From positions 55,143 to 119,142 of the forward strand of contig JAGXAR010000002.1 of assembly GCA_018971525.1 (NCBI GenBank): DNA of 64,000 nt, given 5' to 3'. The translations under genes were made by a program, and so were the position numbers. Positions 35,167 through 45,106 of this stretch are shown in pieces. Origin of the DNA: Nitrospirota bacterium. Lineage in GTDB: Bacteria > Nitrospirota > Nitrospiria > Nitrospirales > Nitrospiraceae. Each line of letters starts with the position of its first letter. Within the stretch, counting starts at the first letter, position 1. Under the pieces are notes generated by a model, which saw nothing but the letters and a program-made list of their open reading frames with translations, searched no databases and was not told where the DNA came from.

Positions 35167-36243
35167 ATGTCCGGAGACCTTTCCGACTTCCGGAAAGAAA
35201 TCGATCGCATCGATGACGAGATTTTGCACCTGCTGAATGAGCGGTCTAAGAGCGTTATTGAGATCGGCAAGCTCAAGAAACAGCGGGATGCTGACGCCAA
35301 TCTCCATACCCCGGCGCGGGAGGCGGCGATAATCGAGCGCCTCATACAGCAGAACACCGGACCATTTCCATCCGAGGCGATTCGGCCAGTCTATCGAGAA
35401 ATCATGTCCGCCTCCCTCTCTCTCGAAGGCCCTCAGAAGGTGGCCTATCTCGGACCCAGAGCGACGTTTACCCACATGGCCTGCATGCAGAAATTCGGGT
35501 CGTCCGCCCAATATATTCCTGTCAATAGTATCAAGGAGGTGTTCAGTGAAGTCGAACGGGGGCGGGCCAATTTTGGCGTGGTCCCGATCGAGAACACGAC
35601 GGAAGGTGTGGTCAACCACACGCTGGATATGTTCATTGATTCGAATCTCTTGATCTACGGGGAAGTGCTCCAAGAAGTGTCCCATCATCTCTTGTCCAAG
35701 TCCGGCCTAATGGAAGAGGTGAAACAGGTCTACTCTCATCCCCATGCCATTGCTCAATGCCGAAATTGGTTGGAAACCAACCTGCCGAATGTACCAGTGT
35801 CGGAGGTTGCGAGCACGGCACGTGCAGCGGAACTGTGTGTGGAAAATCCATCAGTCGCCGCCATTGCATCGGAATTGGCGTCCCAGCTGTACGGTTTGAA
35901 GGTCATCAAGGCCCGCATCGAAGATAATATGAACAACATGACCCGCTTTCTCATATTGTCTCAGAAGCCGCCCCAGCGTACGGGAAAAGATAAGACCTCA
36001 TTGATGCTTTCGGTGAAAGACAAAGTCGGTGCCCTGTACGATCTCCTCCGGCCCTTCGCTTCGCATGGCCTGAGCATGACCAAGATTGAATCGCGTCCCT
36101 CCAGACGAAAAGCCTGGGAGTACATATTTTTCGTCGATATCGAAGGGCATATTGAGGAAGAGCGGGTCAAGAAGGCCGTCGAAGAAATCACTGGCCGCTG
36201 TCTTTTCATGAAAGTGCTGGGATCCTACCCGGCCCACAGTTAA
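35167..36243 (+). CDS. pheA: chorismate mutase/prephenate dehydratase
   Basis: A 358-residue P-protein. The AroQ chorismate mutase (LSDFRKEIDRIDDEILHLLNERSK) is at 1-88 and prephenate dehydratase at 93-275 (VAYLGPRATFTHMA; GVVPIENTTEGVV; and TRFLIL at the end). An ACT domain at about 280-355 (KTSLMLSVKDKVGALYDLL; ESRPSRRKAWEYIFFVD) would sense phenylalanine. It converts chorismate to phenylpyruvate in the cytosol. It heads the aromatic operon, with the next gene 4 bp after its stop. The open frame begins upstream, but MSGDLSDF has an AGAGGAAG site. Confidence 0.95.
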   Translation: MSGDLSDFRKEIDRIDDEILHLLNERSKSVIEIGKLKKQRDADANLHTPAREAAIIERLIQQNTGPFPSEAIRPVYREIMSASLSLEGPQKVAYLGPRATFTHMACMQKFGSSAQYIPVNSIKEVFSEVERGRANFGVVPIENTTEGVVNHTLDMFIDSNLLIYGEVLQEVSHHLLSKSGLMEEVKQVYSHPHAIAQCRNWLETNLPNVPVSEVASTARAAELCVENPSVAAIASELASQLYGLKVIKARIEDNMNNMTRFLILSQKPPQRTGKDKTSLMLSVKDKVGALYDLLRPFASHGLSMTKIESRPSRRKAWEYIFFVDIEGHIEEERVKKAVEEITGRCLFMKVLGSYPAHS

Positions 36244-36247
36244 CGCC

Positions 36248-37330
36248 ATGCCACTGAAGGTCCATCCAGATATCGCCTCGCTGAGTCCCTATGTTCCGGG
36301 GAAGCCCATTGAGGAACTCCAACGGGAACTGGGTCTCGCACGCGTCATTAAACTGGCGTCCAACGAGAATCCGTTGGGCCCCTCCCCGAAGGCGCTCGCC
36401 GCTTTGAGCGAGGGGACCGCGACCCTGCATCGCTATCCTGATGGCGGCGCGTTTCGCCTGCGCGAAGCTCTGGCGGATCGTTGGAAGGTGACCCAGGATC
36501 AGGTCATTCTCGGGAACGGATCGGATGAAATCCTGGGCCTGCTCGCCCGTACGTTTTTGGCCCCCGGCGATGAAGCGGTCATGGCCGATCAGACCTTCGT
36601 CATTTACAAGATGGAAGTCACGGCAGCTCACGGAAAACCGATCATCGTCCCGCTGAAGCAATGGCGGCACGATCTTCAGGCGATGGCGGACGCCATCACT
36701 GACCGGACACGTCTCCTGTTCCTCTGCAACCCCAATAATCCAACCGGAACGATGGTGTCAGCCGATGAGGTCGAACAGCTTCTCTCGCGCGTGCCGGCGC
36801 ACGTCGTCGTGGTATTTGATGAAGCCTATTTCGAGTACGTCCGGAGTCGGCAGTTTCCGGATTCCATGGCCTATGTGAAACAGGGGCGGAATGTAATCGT
36901 GCTGCGGACGTTTTCGAAAATCTATGGCCTCGCTGGATTACGAATCGGGTACGGCGTGGCGACAGCGGAGATCACCAATTTCTTGAACCATGTCCGCCCC
37001 CCCTTCAATGCCAACAGTCTGGCACAGCGTGCCGCGCTAGCCGCACTCGGCGACGACGAACATGTAGCGCGGAGTCGGGTGGTGAATGCGACTGGGATGG
37101 AGCAGATGGTCACGGGATTGACCGCGCTCGGGTTTGCGCCGATCCCGAGCGAAGCGAATTTTGTGTATGTCGATGTCGGACGAGATGGCCGCGTGGTGTT
37201 TGAGGCCATGCTGAGGGAGGGCATCATCGTTCGTCACATCGAGGGTCGTATGGTTCGCGTGACCATCGGTCTGGGAGAAGAAAATAAAGAATTCTTGGCT
37301 GCGCTCAAGCGGGTGATCCATTCGCATTGA
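36248..37330 (+). CDS. hisC: HisC-family aminotransferase, aromatic operon
   Basis: A 360-residue PLP fold-type I aminotransferase. IKLASNENPLGPSPKAL, LFLCNPNNPTGTMVS near 160, FDEAYFEYV near 195, and the PLP-lysine in TFSKIYGLAGLRIGYG near 220 are all present. The family covers histidinol-phosphate and aromatic aminotransferases. Between pheA and aroF it most likely transaminates phenylpyruvate or prephenate-type substrates. No his genes are nearby. Dual use for histidine is possible. Confidence 0.9.
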   Translation: MPLKVHPDIASLSPYVPGKPIEELQRELGLARVIKLASNENPLGPSPKALAALSEGTATLHRYPDGGAFRLREALADRWKVTQDQVILGNGSDEILGLLARTFLAPGDEAVMADQTFVIYKMEVTAAHGKPIIVPLKQWRHDLQAMADAITDRTRLLFLCNPNNPTGTMVSADEVEQLLSRVPAHVVVVFDEAYFEYVRSRQFPDSMAYVKQGRNVIVLRTFSKIYGLAGLRIGYGVATAEITNFLNHVRPPFNANSLAQRAALAALGDDEHVARSRVVNATGMEQMVTGLTALGFAPIPSEANFVYVDVGRDGRVVFEAMLREGIIVRHIEGRMVRVTIGLGEENKEFLAALKRVIHSH

Positions 37331-37348
37331 GTGCATGGTGAGGGCAAC

Positions 37349-38362
37349 ATGATCATCGTATTAAAACCAGAAGCAAGCGAGCGGGAGGTCGACCACATTA
37401 TCGATCGGCTCCGCGAGTTGGGGCTGAAGTCACAGCTATCGACCGGCCAGGAACGGACGATCATCGGAGTCATCGGCGACGATCGGATTCTGCATAACCA
37501 GCCGCTCACGGCCTTGCCAGGCGTTGAAAGCGTGCTGCCGATTCTCGCGCCCTGGAAACTCGTCAGCCGGGAATTTAAGCGTGAAGGAACGATCATCGAT
37601 GTGGGCGGAGTCAAGATCGGCGGCAACAAGCTGGTCATCATGGCGGGGCCCTGCGCGGTGGAGCGGCTCGAAATGACCGTCGGCATTGCTCATGAGGTGA
37701 AGGCAGCGGGAGCGAGTATCCTGCGTGGCGGGGCCTACAAACCGCGCACATCGCCCTATTCCTTTCAGGGGTTAGGGCGTGAAGGATTAGATTATCTCGT
37801 TGAGGCGAAGAAGCAAACCGGCTTGCCGGTGGTCAGCGAGATTCTGGATACCCGAGACATTGAATTGTTTCTCGAGAAAGCCGACATCATCCAAATTGGT
37901 GCGCGCAATATGCAGAACTTCGAGTTGCTGAAGGAGGTCGGGGCCTACGACAAGCCGGTGCTGTTGAAGCGGGGGCTTTCAGCCACCATCAAGGAATTCC
38001 TCCTGTCGGCGGAATACATCATGTCCCGCGGGAATCAGAACGTCATGCTGTGCGAGCGGGGGATCAGGACCTTCGAGACGCAATATCGAAATACGCTCGA
38101 TCTTGCTGCGGTCCCAACGTTGAAAGAGCTCTCGCATTTGCCCGTCATCGTCGATCCCAGCCATGCCACCGGCAAGTGGAATCTAGTGGCACCGATGTCG
38201 AAGGCCGCGGTGGCCGCGGGGGCGGACGGCCTCCTGATCGAAGTCCATTTGAATCCTGAATGTGCTCTGTGCGACGGTGAAGAATCCATTAAGCCGAGCA
38301 AATTCAAGGAACTGATGCATGACATGCGAAAGATTGCCGCGGCGGTCGGACGGGAACTGTAA
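37349..38362 (+). CDS. aroF: DAHP synthase, type I-beta
   Basis: A 337-residue enzyme joining PEP and erythrose 4-phosphate as the first step of the shikimate pathway. Residues 1-70 are a ferredoxin-like regulatory domain ([21 protein letters not shown]), as in the Thermotoga type. The barrel has [10 protein letters not shown] near 98, [15 protein letters not shown] near 125, [13 protein letters not shown] near 190 and [13 protein letters not shown] near 270. ATG 37349 follows a GGTGAGGG site. Feedback control by tyrosine or phenylalanine through the N-domain is likely. Confidence 0.95.
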   Translation: MIIVLKPEASEREVDHIIDRLRELGLKSQLSTGQERTIIGVIGDDRILHNQPLTALPGVESVLPILAPWKLVSREFKREGTIIDVGGVKIGGNKLVIMAGPCAVERLEMTVGIAHEVKAAGASILRGGAYKPRTSPYSFQGLGREGLDYLVEAKKQTGLPVVSEILDTRDIELFLEKADIIQIGARNMQNFELLKEVGAYDKPVLLKRGLSATIKEFLLSAEYIMSRGNQNVMLCERGIRTFETQYRNTLDLAAVPTLKELSHLPVIVDPSHATGKWNLVAPMSKAAVAAGADGLLIEVHLNPECALCDGEESIKPSKFKELMHDMRKIAAAVGREL

Positions 38363-38422
38363 TCAATAAGACTGTGCTTGAAGGACTCAGGGTTGAGGGC
38401 CGGCCTCGGTCCAGCGTGAAGA

Positions 38423-39316
38423 ATGGCGCTGCATTTCACTCAGGTCACGATTGTCGGGGTCGGGCTGATCGGCGGATCGCTCGGCATGATTCTCCGTCGA
38501 AAGGGGTTGGCGACAAGGGTCATCGGGGTCGGGCGGCGTGTCGAAAACTTGAAAACTGCGGTCGAGTTGGGCGCGATCGATCGGTATGTTGTTGACCCCA
38601 AAGAGGGAGTGCGGGAGGCCGACCTGGTCGTGCTGGCCACGCCGGTCGACACCTATGACCGTCACCTGACGGAGTGGGCGTCCTGTTTGAAAAAAGGCGC
38701 GATTGTGACCGATGTCGGAAGCGTGAAGGGTCTGCTGGTGGAAGAGGCTGAACGGGCTATGCCGGCTGGTGTCCACTTTGTCGGGGCCCATCCCATTGCT
38801 GGCAAGGAAAAAACGGGCGTGGCTGCCGGATCGGATCAGCTCTTTATGGGTGCGCGCTGTATCATCACTCCGACGAAGACGACGGATCCGCAGGCGCTTG
38901 AGCAGGTCCGAACAATGTGGCAGGAAACCGGCTCGGTGGTTCTCACGATGGACGCCCATCTGCATGACAAGATTCTTGGGGCGGTGAGCCACTTGCCCCA
39001 TGTGGCGGCCTTTGCCTTGATCAATGCCCTGGCTGATATTCGCGATCAACAGATCCCTTCCCTCGATCTGGCGAGCCACTCGGGCGGCGGGTTACGGGAT
39101 ACGACCAGGATTGCCGCTAGTTCGCCTGAAATGTGGCGTGATATTTTTCTCTGGAACCGCGACAATGTGGTCGCGTTCATCGAGGCGTATGAGCGCTCGC
39201 TGAGCCAGTTGAAGCAGCTCATTCGAGTGGGCGATGCCGCAGGCATCGAGAAGGAACTCGAACGAGCCAGGCAGGAACGAGAGAAACTCTCAACGAGACC
39301 AGCGGTGTCCGCGTAG
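38423..39316 (+). CDS. tyrA: prephenate dehydrogenase
   Basis: A 297-residue NAD(P)-dependent enzyme making hydroxyphenylpyruvate or tyrosine from prephenate or arogenate. The Rossmann motif is [17 protein letters not shown] at the N-terminus. [18 protein letters not shown] near 115-130 is the substrate region, and [11 protein letters not shown] near 190 and the helical dimer domain follow. It has no ACT domain. It is preceded by about 60 bp without a gene and followed by aroA after 7 bp. Confidence 0.94.
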   Translation: MALHFTQVTIVGVGLIGGSLGMILRRKGLATRVIGVGRRVENLKTAVELGAIDRYVVDPKEGVREADLVVLATPVDTYDRHLTEWASCLKKGAIVTDVGSVKGLLVEEAERAMPAGVHFVGAHPIAGKEKTGVAAGSDQLFMGARCIITPTKTTDPQALEQVRTMWQETGSVVLTMDAHLHDKILGAVSHLPHVAAFALINALADIRDQQIPSLDLASHSGGGLRDTTRIAASSPEMWRDIFLWNRDNVVAFIEAYERSLSQLKQLIRVGDAAGIEKELERARQEREKLSTRPAVSA

Positions 39317-39323
39317 CAGACCT

Positions 39324-40646
39324 ATGGCGTCTTTGACTATTACCCCAGGCCGACCGTTACAGGGAACGATTTCCGTCCCCGGCGATAAGTCGATCACCCA
39401 TCGTGCCATCATCCTGACAGCCTTGGCTGACGGGGTCAGCAGGGTTGTCCGCTATGGTCGAGGGGAAGATTGTCTCAATACGATGCGTGCATTCCAGGCT
39501 CTCGGTGTACGTATCGAGGAGTCGGTTGAGGAGCTATGTGTGCATGGCAAGGGACTCTGGGGCCTGACCGAGCCGAGCGGGCCGATTGATTGCGGGAATT
39601 CAGGAACGGGCATTCGTCTCCTCACCGGTCTGCTGGCGGGGCAGGACTTTTTTACAGTATTGACCGGGGACGAATCGATTCGCCGCCGTCCCATGGGACG
39701 GATCGTCAAGCCGTTGCGGGAAATGGGGGCGACCATCGGCGGGCGCAAGGGCGGTGAACTTGCGCCTTTAGCCGTGATGGGTAGTCGCCTCCACGCGATC
39801 ACCTACGCCTCGCCGGTGGCGAGCGCGCAAGTCAAGTCGGCATTGTTGCTCGCAGCCTTATTTGCCGAAGGGACGACCCGCATCACAGAGCCGCGTCTCT
39901 CGCGGGACCATACGGAACGGTTGTTCCGGTTTTTTGGTATTGCGCTTCGACGGGAAGGGACCACCCTGCTGGTTGACGGACGGCCCTCGGTCGGGTGGAA
40001 TGCTGTGCCTCAATTAGTCGTGCCGGGTGACTTCTCTGCCGCCGCGTTCTTCATCGTGGGCGCGACAATTGTCCCTGGCTCGGATGTGACGATTCAACAG
40101 GTGGGGATCAACCCTACCAGGACTGGCTTGTTGGAAGTGATGACGAAAATGGGTGCCGATATCCACTTGTTCAATCGGCGGGAAGAGGCAGGAGAGCCGG
40201 TTGCGGACATCCGGGTGAAGTCGGCCAGGCTGCATGGGGTGGCGATCGGGCCGGACTTGATTCCGCAGACGATCGATGAATTCCCCATCCTTTGTGTCGC
40301 GGCTGCAGTGGCTGAAGGTGAGACGATCATCTCCGGGGCCGAAGAATTGCGGGTCAAAGAGAGCGATCGGATTGCGACGGTGTCGGAAGAGTTGCGCGCG
40401 ATGGGGGCGCAGATCACAGAAAAGCCAGACGGGATGGTTGTGCAAGGGCTCTGCACGACAGAAACTAACGGTCGATTGCAGGCTGGGCGTGGCCGCAGCC
40501 ATGGAGATCATCGGGTGGCAATGTCGTTGGCCATCGCAGGCTTGACCGCTTCGGCGCCAACCTTGATTGACGAAACGGCCTGTATCGAGACATCATTCCC
40601 GGACTTTCATCACACACTATCGGAATTATTGGGCGAGCGCAGGTGA
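39324..40646 (+). CDS. aroA: EPSP synthase
   Basis: A 440-residue enzyme that adds PEP to shikimate 3-phosphate. The N-terminal ISVPGDKSITHRAIIL near 20, the loop IDCGNSGTGIRLLTG near 95 and GDESIRRRPMGRI near 120 are diagnostic. DFSAAAFFIVGA near 235, RVKESDRIATVSEELR near 345 and RGRSHGDHRVAMSLAIAGL near 390 complete the active site. The ATG at 39324 is chosen over upstream frame extension inside tyrA. It overlaps cmk by four bases (GTGA). Confidence 0.96.
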   Translation: MASLTITPGRPLQGTISVPGDKSITHRAIILTALADGVSRVVRYGRGEDCLNTMRAFQALGVRIEESVEELCVHGKGLWGLTEPSGPIDCGNSGTGIRLLTGLLAGQDFFTVLTGDESIRRRPMGRIVKPLREMGATIGGRKGGELAPLAVMGSRLHAITYASPVASAQVKSALLLAALFAEGTTRITEPRLSRDHTERLFRFFGIALRREGTTLLVDGRPSVGWNAVPQLVVPGDFSAAAFFIVGATIVPGSDVTIQQVGINPTRTGLLEVMTKMGADIHLFNRREEAGEPVADIRVKSARLHGVAIGPDLIPQTIDEFPILCVAAAVAEGETIISGAEELRVKESDRIATVSEELRAMGAQITEKPDGMVVQGLCTTETNGRLQAGRGRSHGDHRVAMSLAIAGLTASAPTLIDETACIETSFPDFHHTLSELLGERR

Positions 40647-41365
40647 CGGGTATTATGCGGGGCCACGACGTGGGGCATGTTGCTGAAGAAAAGGGAGCGC
40701 GTCGGCTGACTGTTGCGATCGATGGTCCAGCTGGTGTCGGCAAGAGTACGGTGGCCAAGTTGTTGGCCTCTCAATTGGGCTATCTGTATCTCGACACGGG
40801 AGCCCTTTACCGCGCGATGGCCTGGGCCTTGATTGAGTCTGGCCGGGATCCGGCTGATGCTGAGGCGGTCGCCGCTCTGCTGCCCACACTGTCCCTCCAG
40901 ATGCAGTTCCATCACGGAACCGCGATGGTGCTGGTCAATGGTAGGGATGTGACCGGCGAACTTCGAACGCCTGAGGTGTCGGCCGCGGCGTCGACGGTCT
41001 CCGCCGTTCCCGCGGTTCGGGCCTGGCTGTTGCCCATCCAGCGACAAATCGGACAAGGTGGGGCGGTGGTGGCTGAAGGGCGGGACATGGGGACGAAGGT
41101 CTTCCCTTCGGCAGACGTGAAATTTTTTCTCGAAGCGGATCCGAATGTCCGGGCGCAGCGCCGGCATCGTGAACTCGTTACGGCAGGACATTCCGGGCCA
41201 TTTGAGGAAACGAGCGCCGATTTGGCGAGTCGTGATACGCGGGATCGTTCCCGTGCGATCGCTCCGCTGGTACCTGCTGAGGATGCCAGACATATCGACA
41301 CTTCGAACTTGTCCGCTACCGAGGTGGTGGACCAGATGATGGCTGTGATTGCGGCTAAGTTGTGA
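40643..41365 (+). CDS. cmk: cytidylate kinase
   Basis: A 240-residue NMP kinase phosphorylating CMP and dCMP. P-loop AIDGPAGVGKSTVAKLLA near 25, YLDTGALYRAMAW near 47, VVAEGRDMGTKVFP near 140, and a C-terminal lid with QRRHREL and DSRDxxD-like SRDTRDRSR are present. The GTG start overlaps the aroA stop. A short N-terminal extension of about 20 residues precedes the usual family start. The order aroA-cmk-plsC-rpsA is common. Confidence 0.95.
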   Translation: MTGIMRGHDVGHVAEEKGARRLTVAIDGPAGVGKSTVAKLLASQLGYLYLDTGALYRAMAWALIESGRDPADAEAVAALLPTLSLQMQFHHGTAMVLVNGRDVTGELRTPEVSAAASTVSAVPAVRAWLLPIQRQIGQGGAVVAEGRDMGTKVFPSADVKFFLEADPNVRAQRRHRELVTAGHSGPFEETSADLASRDTRDRSRAIAPLVPAEDARHIDTSNLSATEVVDQMMAVIAAKL

Positions 41366-42018
41366 GTTCGGTTATCTACGGGATCTTGTGGAGCCTCTTC
41401 AGGACCATTGCATGGCTCTGTTTTCGCTATCGAGTCGTTGGCGCAGTTCCGCGGACCGGCGGGTTCATCGTTGCGGCGAACCATGCCAGCTACCTGGACA
41501 TCCCCCTCCTTGGTTGCGGGATGCGGCGGCGGGCTTGGTATCTCGGGCGTAGCGATCTCTTTCCGGTTCCAGGCCTCAAGGCGATCTGCCAATGGTTGGG
41601 ATGGATTCCTCTGCGGACCGGTCGGTTGGACCGTGACGCATTTGGTAAGGCGGTCAGTCTGATCAAGGAAGGAAAGGTCGTGGTGATTTTTCCAGAGGGT
41701 AGTCGCAGTCTGGACGGCCGGTTACAATCCCCTAAACCCGGGATTGGTGTGATTGTGGCGCAAACCGGATGTCCCGTGGTTCCGGCCTATCTCAAGGGCA
41801 CGTACGACGTGCTGCCGTCGGGAACCATGTGGCCGCGCTTCCGACCCGTGACCGTTTTCTATGGGGATCCCCTCACGTTTCCTCGGAGCGGGGAGAACGG
41901 AGAAGCCAAGCGGTTTTATCAGGAGGTGAGTCGCACCGTGATGAATCGCATCGTCTCCTTAGGTGTCGGGGAGTCTCCGACCCAGCAGTCCAGTGCCGGC
42001 ATTCGCAAGGCTGAGTGA
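41362..42018 (+). CDS. plsC: 1-acyl-sn-glycerol-3-phosphate acyltransferase
   Basis: A 218-residue membrane-associated acyltransferase of phospholipid synthesis. The catalytic HxxxxD is in AANHASYLDIPLL near 37, and the phosphate site FPEGSRSLDGRLQ is near 110. An N-terminal hydrophobic segment (LFRTIAWLCFRYRVVG) anchors it. The GTG start overlaps the cmk stop by four bases. The gene is translationally coupled and precedes rpsA by 56 bp. Confidence 0.93.
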   Translation: MSSVIYGILWSLFRTIAWLCFRYRVVGAVPRTGGFIVAANHASYLDIPLLGCGMRRRAWYLGRSDLFPVPGLKAICQWLGWIPLRTGRLDRDAFGKAVSLIKEGKVVVIFPEGSRSLDGRLQSPKPGIGVIVAQTGCPVVPAYLKGTYDVLPSGTMWPRFRPVTVFYGDPLTFPRSGENGEAKRFYQEVSRTVMNRIVSLGVGESPTQQSSAGIRKAE

Positions 42019-42074
42019 ATGTCGGTGTATAACCATCAGCACCCGACTCCTGTCGGAAGAGTAGGATTTATACC

Positions 42075-43790
42075 ATGAGTACGGTTTCAGCATCGAGTGA
42101 CCAGCAATTGGACCGAGCGGCCTTAGCGGCTCTGTACGAGGAGACATTCAAAAACCTCGAAGAGGGCACCATTACGGAGGGACGCGTCGTCGCCGTGACC
42201 AAAGACAAGGTCGTCGTCGACATCGGCTATAAGTCCGAAGGCATGATCCCGAACGATCAGTTCTCCACCGAGGAACTTCAGATCATCAAGGTGGGCGATC
42301 GGCTTCAAGTGTATATCGAGGAGTGCGAAGACGCCGACGGCAATCTGGTTCTCTCCAAAGAAAAAGCCGACAAGATGAAGATTTGGGAGGAGCTGGAAAA
42401 GCTCTTCAATGACGGCAAAAGCATCGACGGCAAGATCGTGGCGCGAATCAAAGGCGGCATGATGGTGGATATCGGTGTAAAGGCATTTTTGCCGGGGTCA
42501 CAGATTGACCTTCATCCGGTGCGAGATCTTGATGGGTTGGTCGGGCGAACGTTCCCGCTCAAGATCATCAAGATTAATCATCGGCGCGGCAACGTCGTCG
42601 TGTCCAGGCGCGTGCTCTTGGAGGAGACGAGGGATTCGAAACGGAAGACGACCCTCTCCACGCTGAAGGAAGGACAATTGATTCAAGGCGTGGTGAAGAA
42701 CATCACGGATTACGGGGCGTTCATCGACCTCGGCGGCATCGACGGGCTGCTCCACATTACCGACATGTCCTGGGGCCGCGTCGGTCATCCGTCTGAAATG
42801 TTCAACATCGGCGACAAGGTTGAAGTGAGCGTCCTCAAGTACGATCGAGAGACCGGGCGCATTTCACTCGGTTTGAAACAGAAGAGTGCAGATCCCTGGA
42901 CCGGCGTGGCCAACAAGTACCCGATCGGTACCCGTGTCCGAGGTCGTGTCGTGAGCCTGACCGACTACGGGGCGTTCATCGAGCTCGAGCCTGGCGTCGA
43001 GGGACTGGTGCATGTCTCTGAGATGTCGTGGACGCACGAGGTGCGTCATCCATCACGCGTCGTGTCCATCGGGGATCAGGTTGAAGCTGCGGTGCTGAAC
43101 GTGGATCCGGCCAGCAGGAAGATTTCGCTCGGTATGAAGCAGACTGCGCCGAACCCCTGGGATATGGTGGAAGGGAAGTATGCCATCGGCACGCGCATCG
43201 AAGGGAAGGTGAAGAGCCTCACTGACTTCGGCGCGTTCGTCGGACTCGAAGAGGGCATCGATGGATTGATCCACATTTCCGACATGTCTTGGACGAAACA
43301 TATCAAGCATCCCTCTGAACTCTTCAAGAAGGGTCAGAAGGTAGAGGCCGTGGTCTTGAGGATCGACAAGGAAAAGGAGCGGCTGTCGCTCGGCTATAAG
43401 CAGCTCGGGAACGATCCATGGGACGACGAGATTCCCAGCCGGTATGCTGTGGGGGATGTGGCGGTCGGGAAGGTCAGTAAGGTCGCCGACTTCGGTATCT
43501 TCGTCGAATTGGACGGGGGAGTCGAAGGATTGATTCACATCAGCGAGGCGGGTCTCGACCCGCAGGCCAAGCTTGAAGAGAAGTTCAAGCTGCAGGATGA
43601 AGTCACGGCCAAGATCATCAAGGTCGATCGCGAAGAGCGGAAGATCGCGCTTAGCCTGCGCGATCACCAAATGGATTCCGATCGCCGACAGGTCGATGAA
43701 TATCATGCTACGCAAGGCACGTTGGACCAAAGCTTGGGTCGTGCGGCGAAGCAGAGCCGGAAGCGAGGCCAAGCCGAGGACGATAAGTAG
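42075..43790 (+). CDS. rpsA: 30S ribosomal protein S1
   Basis: A 571-residue protein with six S1 RNA-binding repeats, starting near 34 (GTITEGRVVAV), 118 (DGKIVARIKGG), 200 (LIQGVVKNITDYGAF), 290 (VRGRVVSLTDYGAF), 375 (IEGKVKSLTDFGAF) and 460 (AVGKVSKVADFGIF). It recruits mRNA to the 30S subunit. The number and length match the proteobacterial type. It is followed by a GC-rich hairpin at 43817-43842. Confidence 0.97.
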   Translation: MSTVSASSDQQLDRAALAALYEETFKNLEEGTITEGRVVAVTKDKVVVDIGYKSEGMIPNDQFSTEELQIIKVGDRLQVYIEECEDADGNLVLSKEKADKMKIWEELEKLFNDGKSIDGKIVARIKGGMMVDIGVKAFLPGSQIDLHPVRDLDGLVGRTFPLKIIKINHRRGNVVVSRRVLLEETRDSKRKTTLSTLKEGQLIQGVVKNITDYGAFIDLGGIDGLLHITDMSWGRVGHPSEMFNIGDKVEVSVLKYDRETGRISLGLKQKSADPWTGVANKYPIGTRVRGRVVSLTDYGAFIELEPGVEGLVHVSEMSWTHEVRHPSRVVSIGDQVEAAVLNVDPASRKISLGMKQTAPNPWDMVEGKYAIGTRIEGKVKSLTDFGAFVGLEEGIDGLIHISDMSWTKHIKHPSELFKKGQKVEAVVLRIDKEKERLSLGYKQLGNDPWDDEIPSRYAVGDVAVGKVSKVADFGIFVELDGGVEGLIHISEAGLDPQAKLEEKFKLQDEVTAKIIKVDREERKIALSLRDHQMDSDRRQVDEYHATQGTLDQSLGRAAKQSRKRGQAEDDK

Positions 43791-43816
43791 GTCCGATTCA
43801 TCAGGTCTCAGCGTAA

Positions 43817-43842
43817 GCCGGGGGCGCGTTCGCGCCCCCGGC
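43817..43842 (+). terminator. GC-rich hairpin after rpsA
   Basis: GCCGGGGGCGCG pairs perfectly with CGCGCCCCCGGC around a two-base centre. No T-run follows, so it may attenuate and not stop transcription into sppA. Confidence 0.55.
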
Positions 43843-43861
43843 CCTGTGAGTGAGCGGAACC

Positions 43862-44758
43862 ATGAGTGACGAAACAGCAGAAAAGCCGGCCAAGCGAGGG
43901 ATCTTGCGCAGAGTGCTCTGGGCGCTCGGCATCGGGCTAGGCCTGCTCTTTCTGATGAACCTGTTCTTTCCCGACTTTGACCTTTCGATGGAGGACCGGG
44001 TGGGATTGATTCGTATCGAAGGAGTCATTCTGGATTCGCAATCCACAATCAGCGAGTTGAAGCGTTTTGCCGACAACCCTTCCATTAGAGCAATCGTATT
44101 GCGAATCGACAGCCCAGGCGGCGGAGTTGTGCCGTCGCAAGAAATCCATGATGCGGTTCAGCGGGTTCGTAACAAGAGCAATAAGGCGGTGATTACCTCA
44201 ATGGGTACGGTGGCGGCGTCAGGGGGATACTATATTGCGGTTGCGACTGATCGGATCATGGCCAATTCAGGGACGTTGACGGGGAGTATCGGGGTCATCA
44301 TGGAGATGGCCAACGTCGAAGGGCTGCTCAAGAAGATCGGAATCGAAGGTGTCGTGATCAAGAGTGGACGATTCAAGGACGTGGGATCGCCGCTCAGGAA
44401 GATGAGTGATGAAGAACACGCGTTGCTCCAATCCGTCATGGACGATGTCCATAAGCAGTTCATCGAGGCGGTGGCGGAAGGGCGCGGGCTCGACTTGGCG
44501 GATGTTCAGGCCTTGGCGGACGGCCGAATTTTCACGGGCCGTCAGGCCAAAGCGTCAAAGCTTGTGGATGAACTCGGTGATCTCGAAGATGCCATCCAGC
44601 TTGCGGCGGATGTGGCCGGCATTGAGGGCGAGCCGAAAGTCATTGAGCCGCGCCGGCGATTTTCGATCAGAGAATTGATCGAATCGCGATTGTCGGTTCT
44701 CATTCCCAAGTTGGACTTTTACTCCGGGGTCAGTCTCAAGTATCTCATGGCGTTCTAG
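43862..44758 (+). CDS. sppA: signal peptide peptidase SppA
   Basis: A 298-residue membrane serine protease of the short (one-domain) SppA type. The transmembrane anchor is near 18-40 (LWALGIGLGLLFLMNLFF). The nucleophile Ser lies in VAASGGYYIA near 120 and the general-base Lys in LLKKIGIEG near 165-170. The motif RIDSPGGGVVPSQEI precedes them. It degrades cleaved signal peptides on the periplasmic side. ATG 43862 was chosen; a GTG 12 bp upstream has no better site. Confidence 0.93.
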   Translation: MSDETAEKPAKRGILRRVLWALGIGLGLLFLMNLFFPDFDLSMEDRVGLIRIEGVILDSQSTISELKRFADNPSIRAIVLRIDSPGGGVVPSQEIHDAVQRVRNKSNKAVITSMGTVAASGGYYIAVATDRIMANSGTLTGSIGVIMEMANVEGLLKKIGIEGVVIKSGRFKDVGSPLRKMSDEEHALLQSVMDDVHKQFIEAVAEGRGLDLADVQALADGRIFTGRQAKASKLVDELGDLEDAIQLAADVAGIEGEPKVIEPRRRFSIRELIESRLSVLIPKLDFYSGVSLKYLMAF

Positions 44759-44811
44759 CACGGTCGGATCGATGCGAGGATCGATCCATGACCGCGAAAG
44801 GGGGGTCCAAT

Positions 44812-45093
44812 ATGACGAAGGCCCAAATCATCGAGCGCGTATCCGAACAGATCACGACCTTGACGAAGCGGCAGGCGGAAGTCGTCGTTAATACGATTTT
44901 CGACTGTGTGCGTGATTCGCTGAAGAACGGTGATAAGACGGAGATTCGAGGGTTCGGCAGCTTTCGACTGCGGGCTCGTCGGATGAAAGAAGGGCGGAAT
45001 CCCAAGACCGGCGCGACCGTGGCGGTTCCTGCCAAGAAGGTGCCGTTTTTCAAAGCCGGTAAGGAATTGAAGGAACTCCTGAACCAGTCATAA
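44812..45093 (+). CDS. IHF/HU-family DNA-bending protein
   Basis: A 93-residue DNA-binding protein. MTKAQIIERVSEQITTLTKRQAEVVVN and IRGFGSFRLRARRMKEGRNPKTGATVAVPAKKVPFFKAGKELKELL are IHF-like. Its place shortly after rpsA recalls ihfB in proteobacteria. An AAAGGGGGG site precedes the ATG at 44812. Only 13 bp separate it from the PCP_red protein. Whether it is a true IHF subunit or a second HU cannot be decided here. Confidence 0.88.
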   Translation: MTKAQIIERVSEQITTLTKRQAEVVVNTIFDCVRDSLKNGDKTEIRGFGSFRLRARRMKEGRNPKTGATVAVPAKKVPFFKAGKELKELLNQS

Positions 45094-45106
45094 CGGGAAG
45101 CTCATC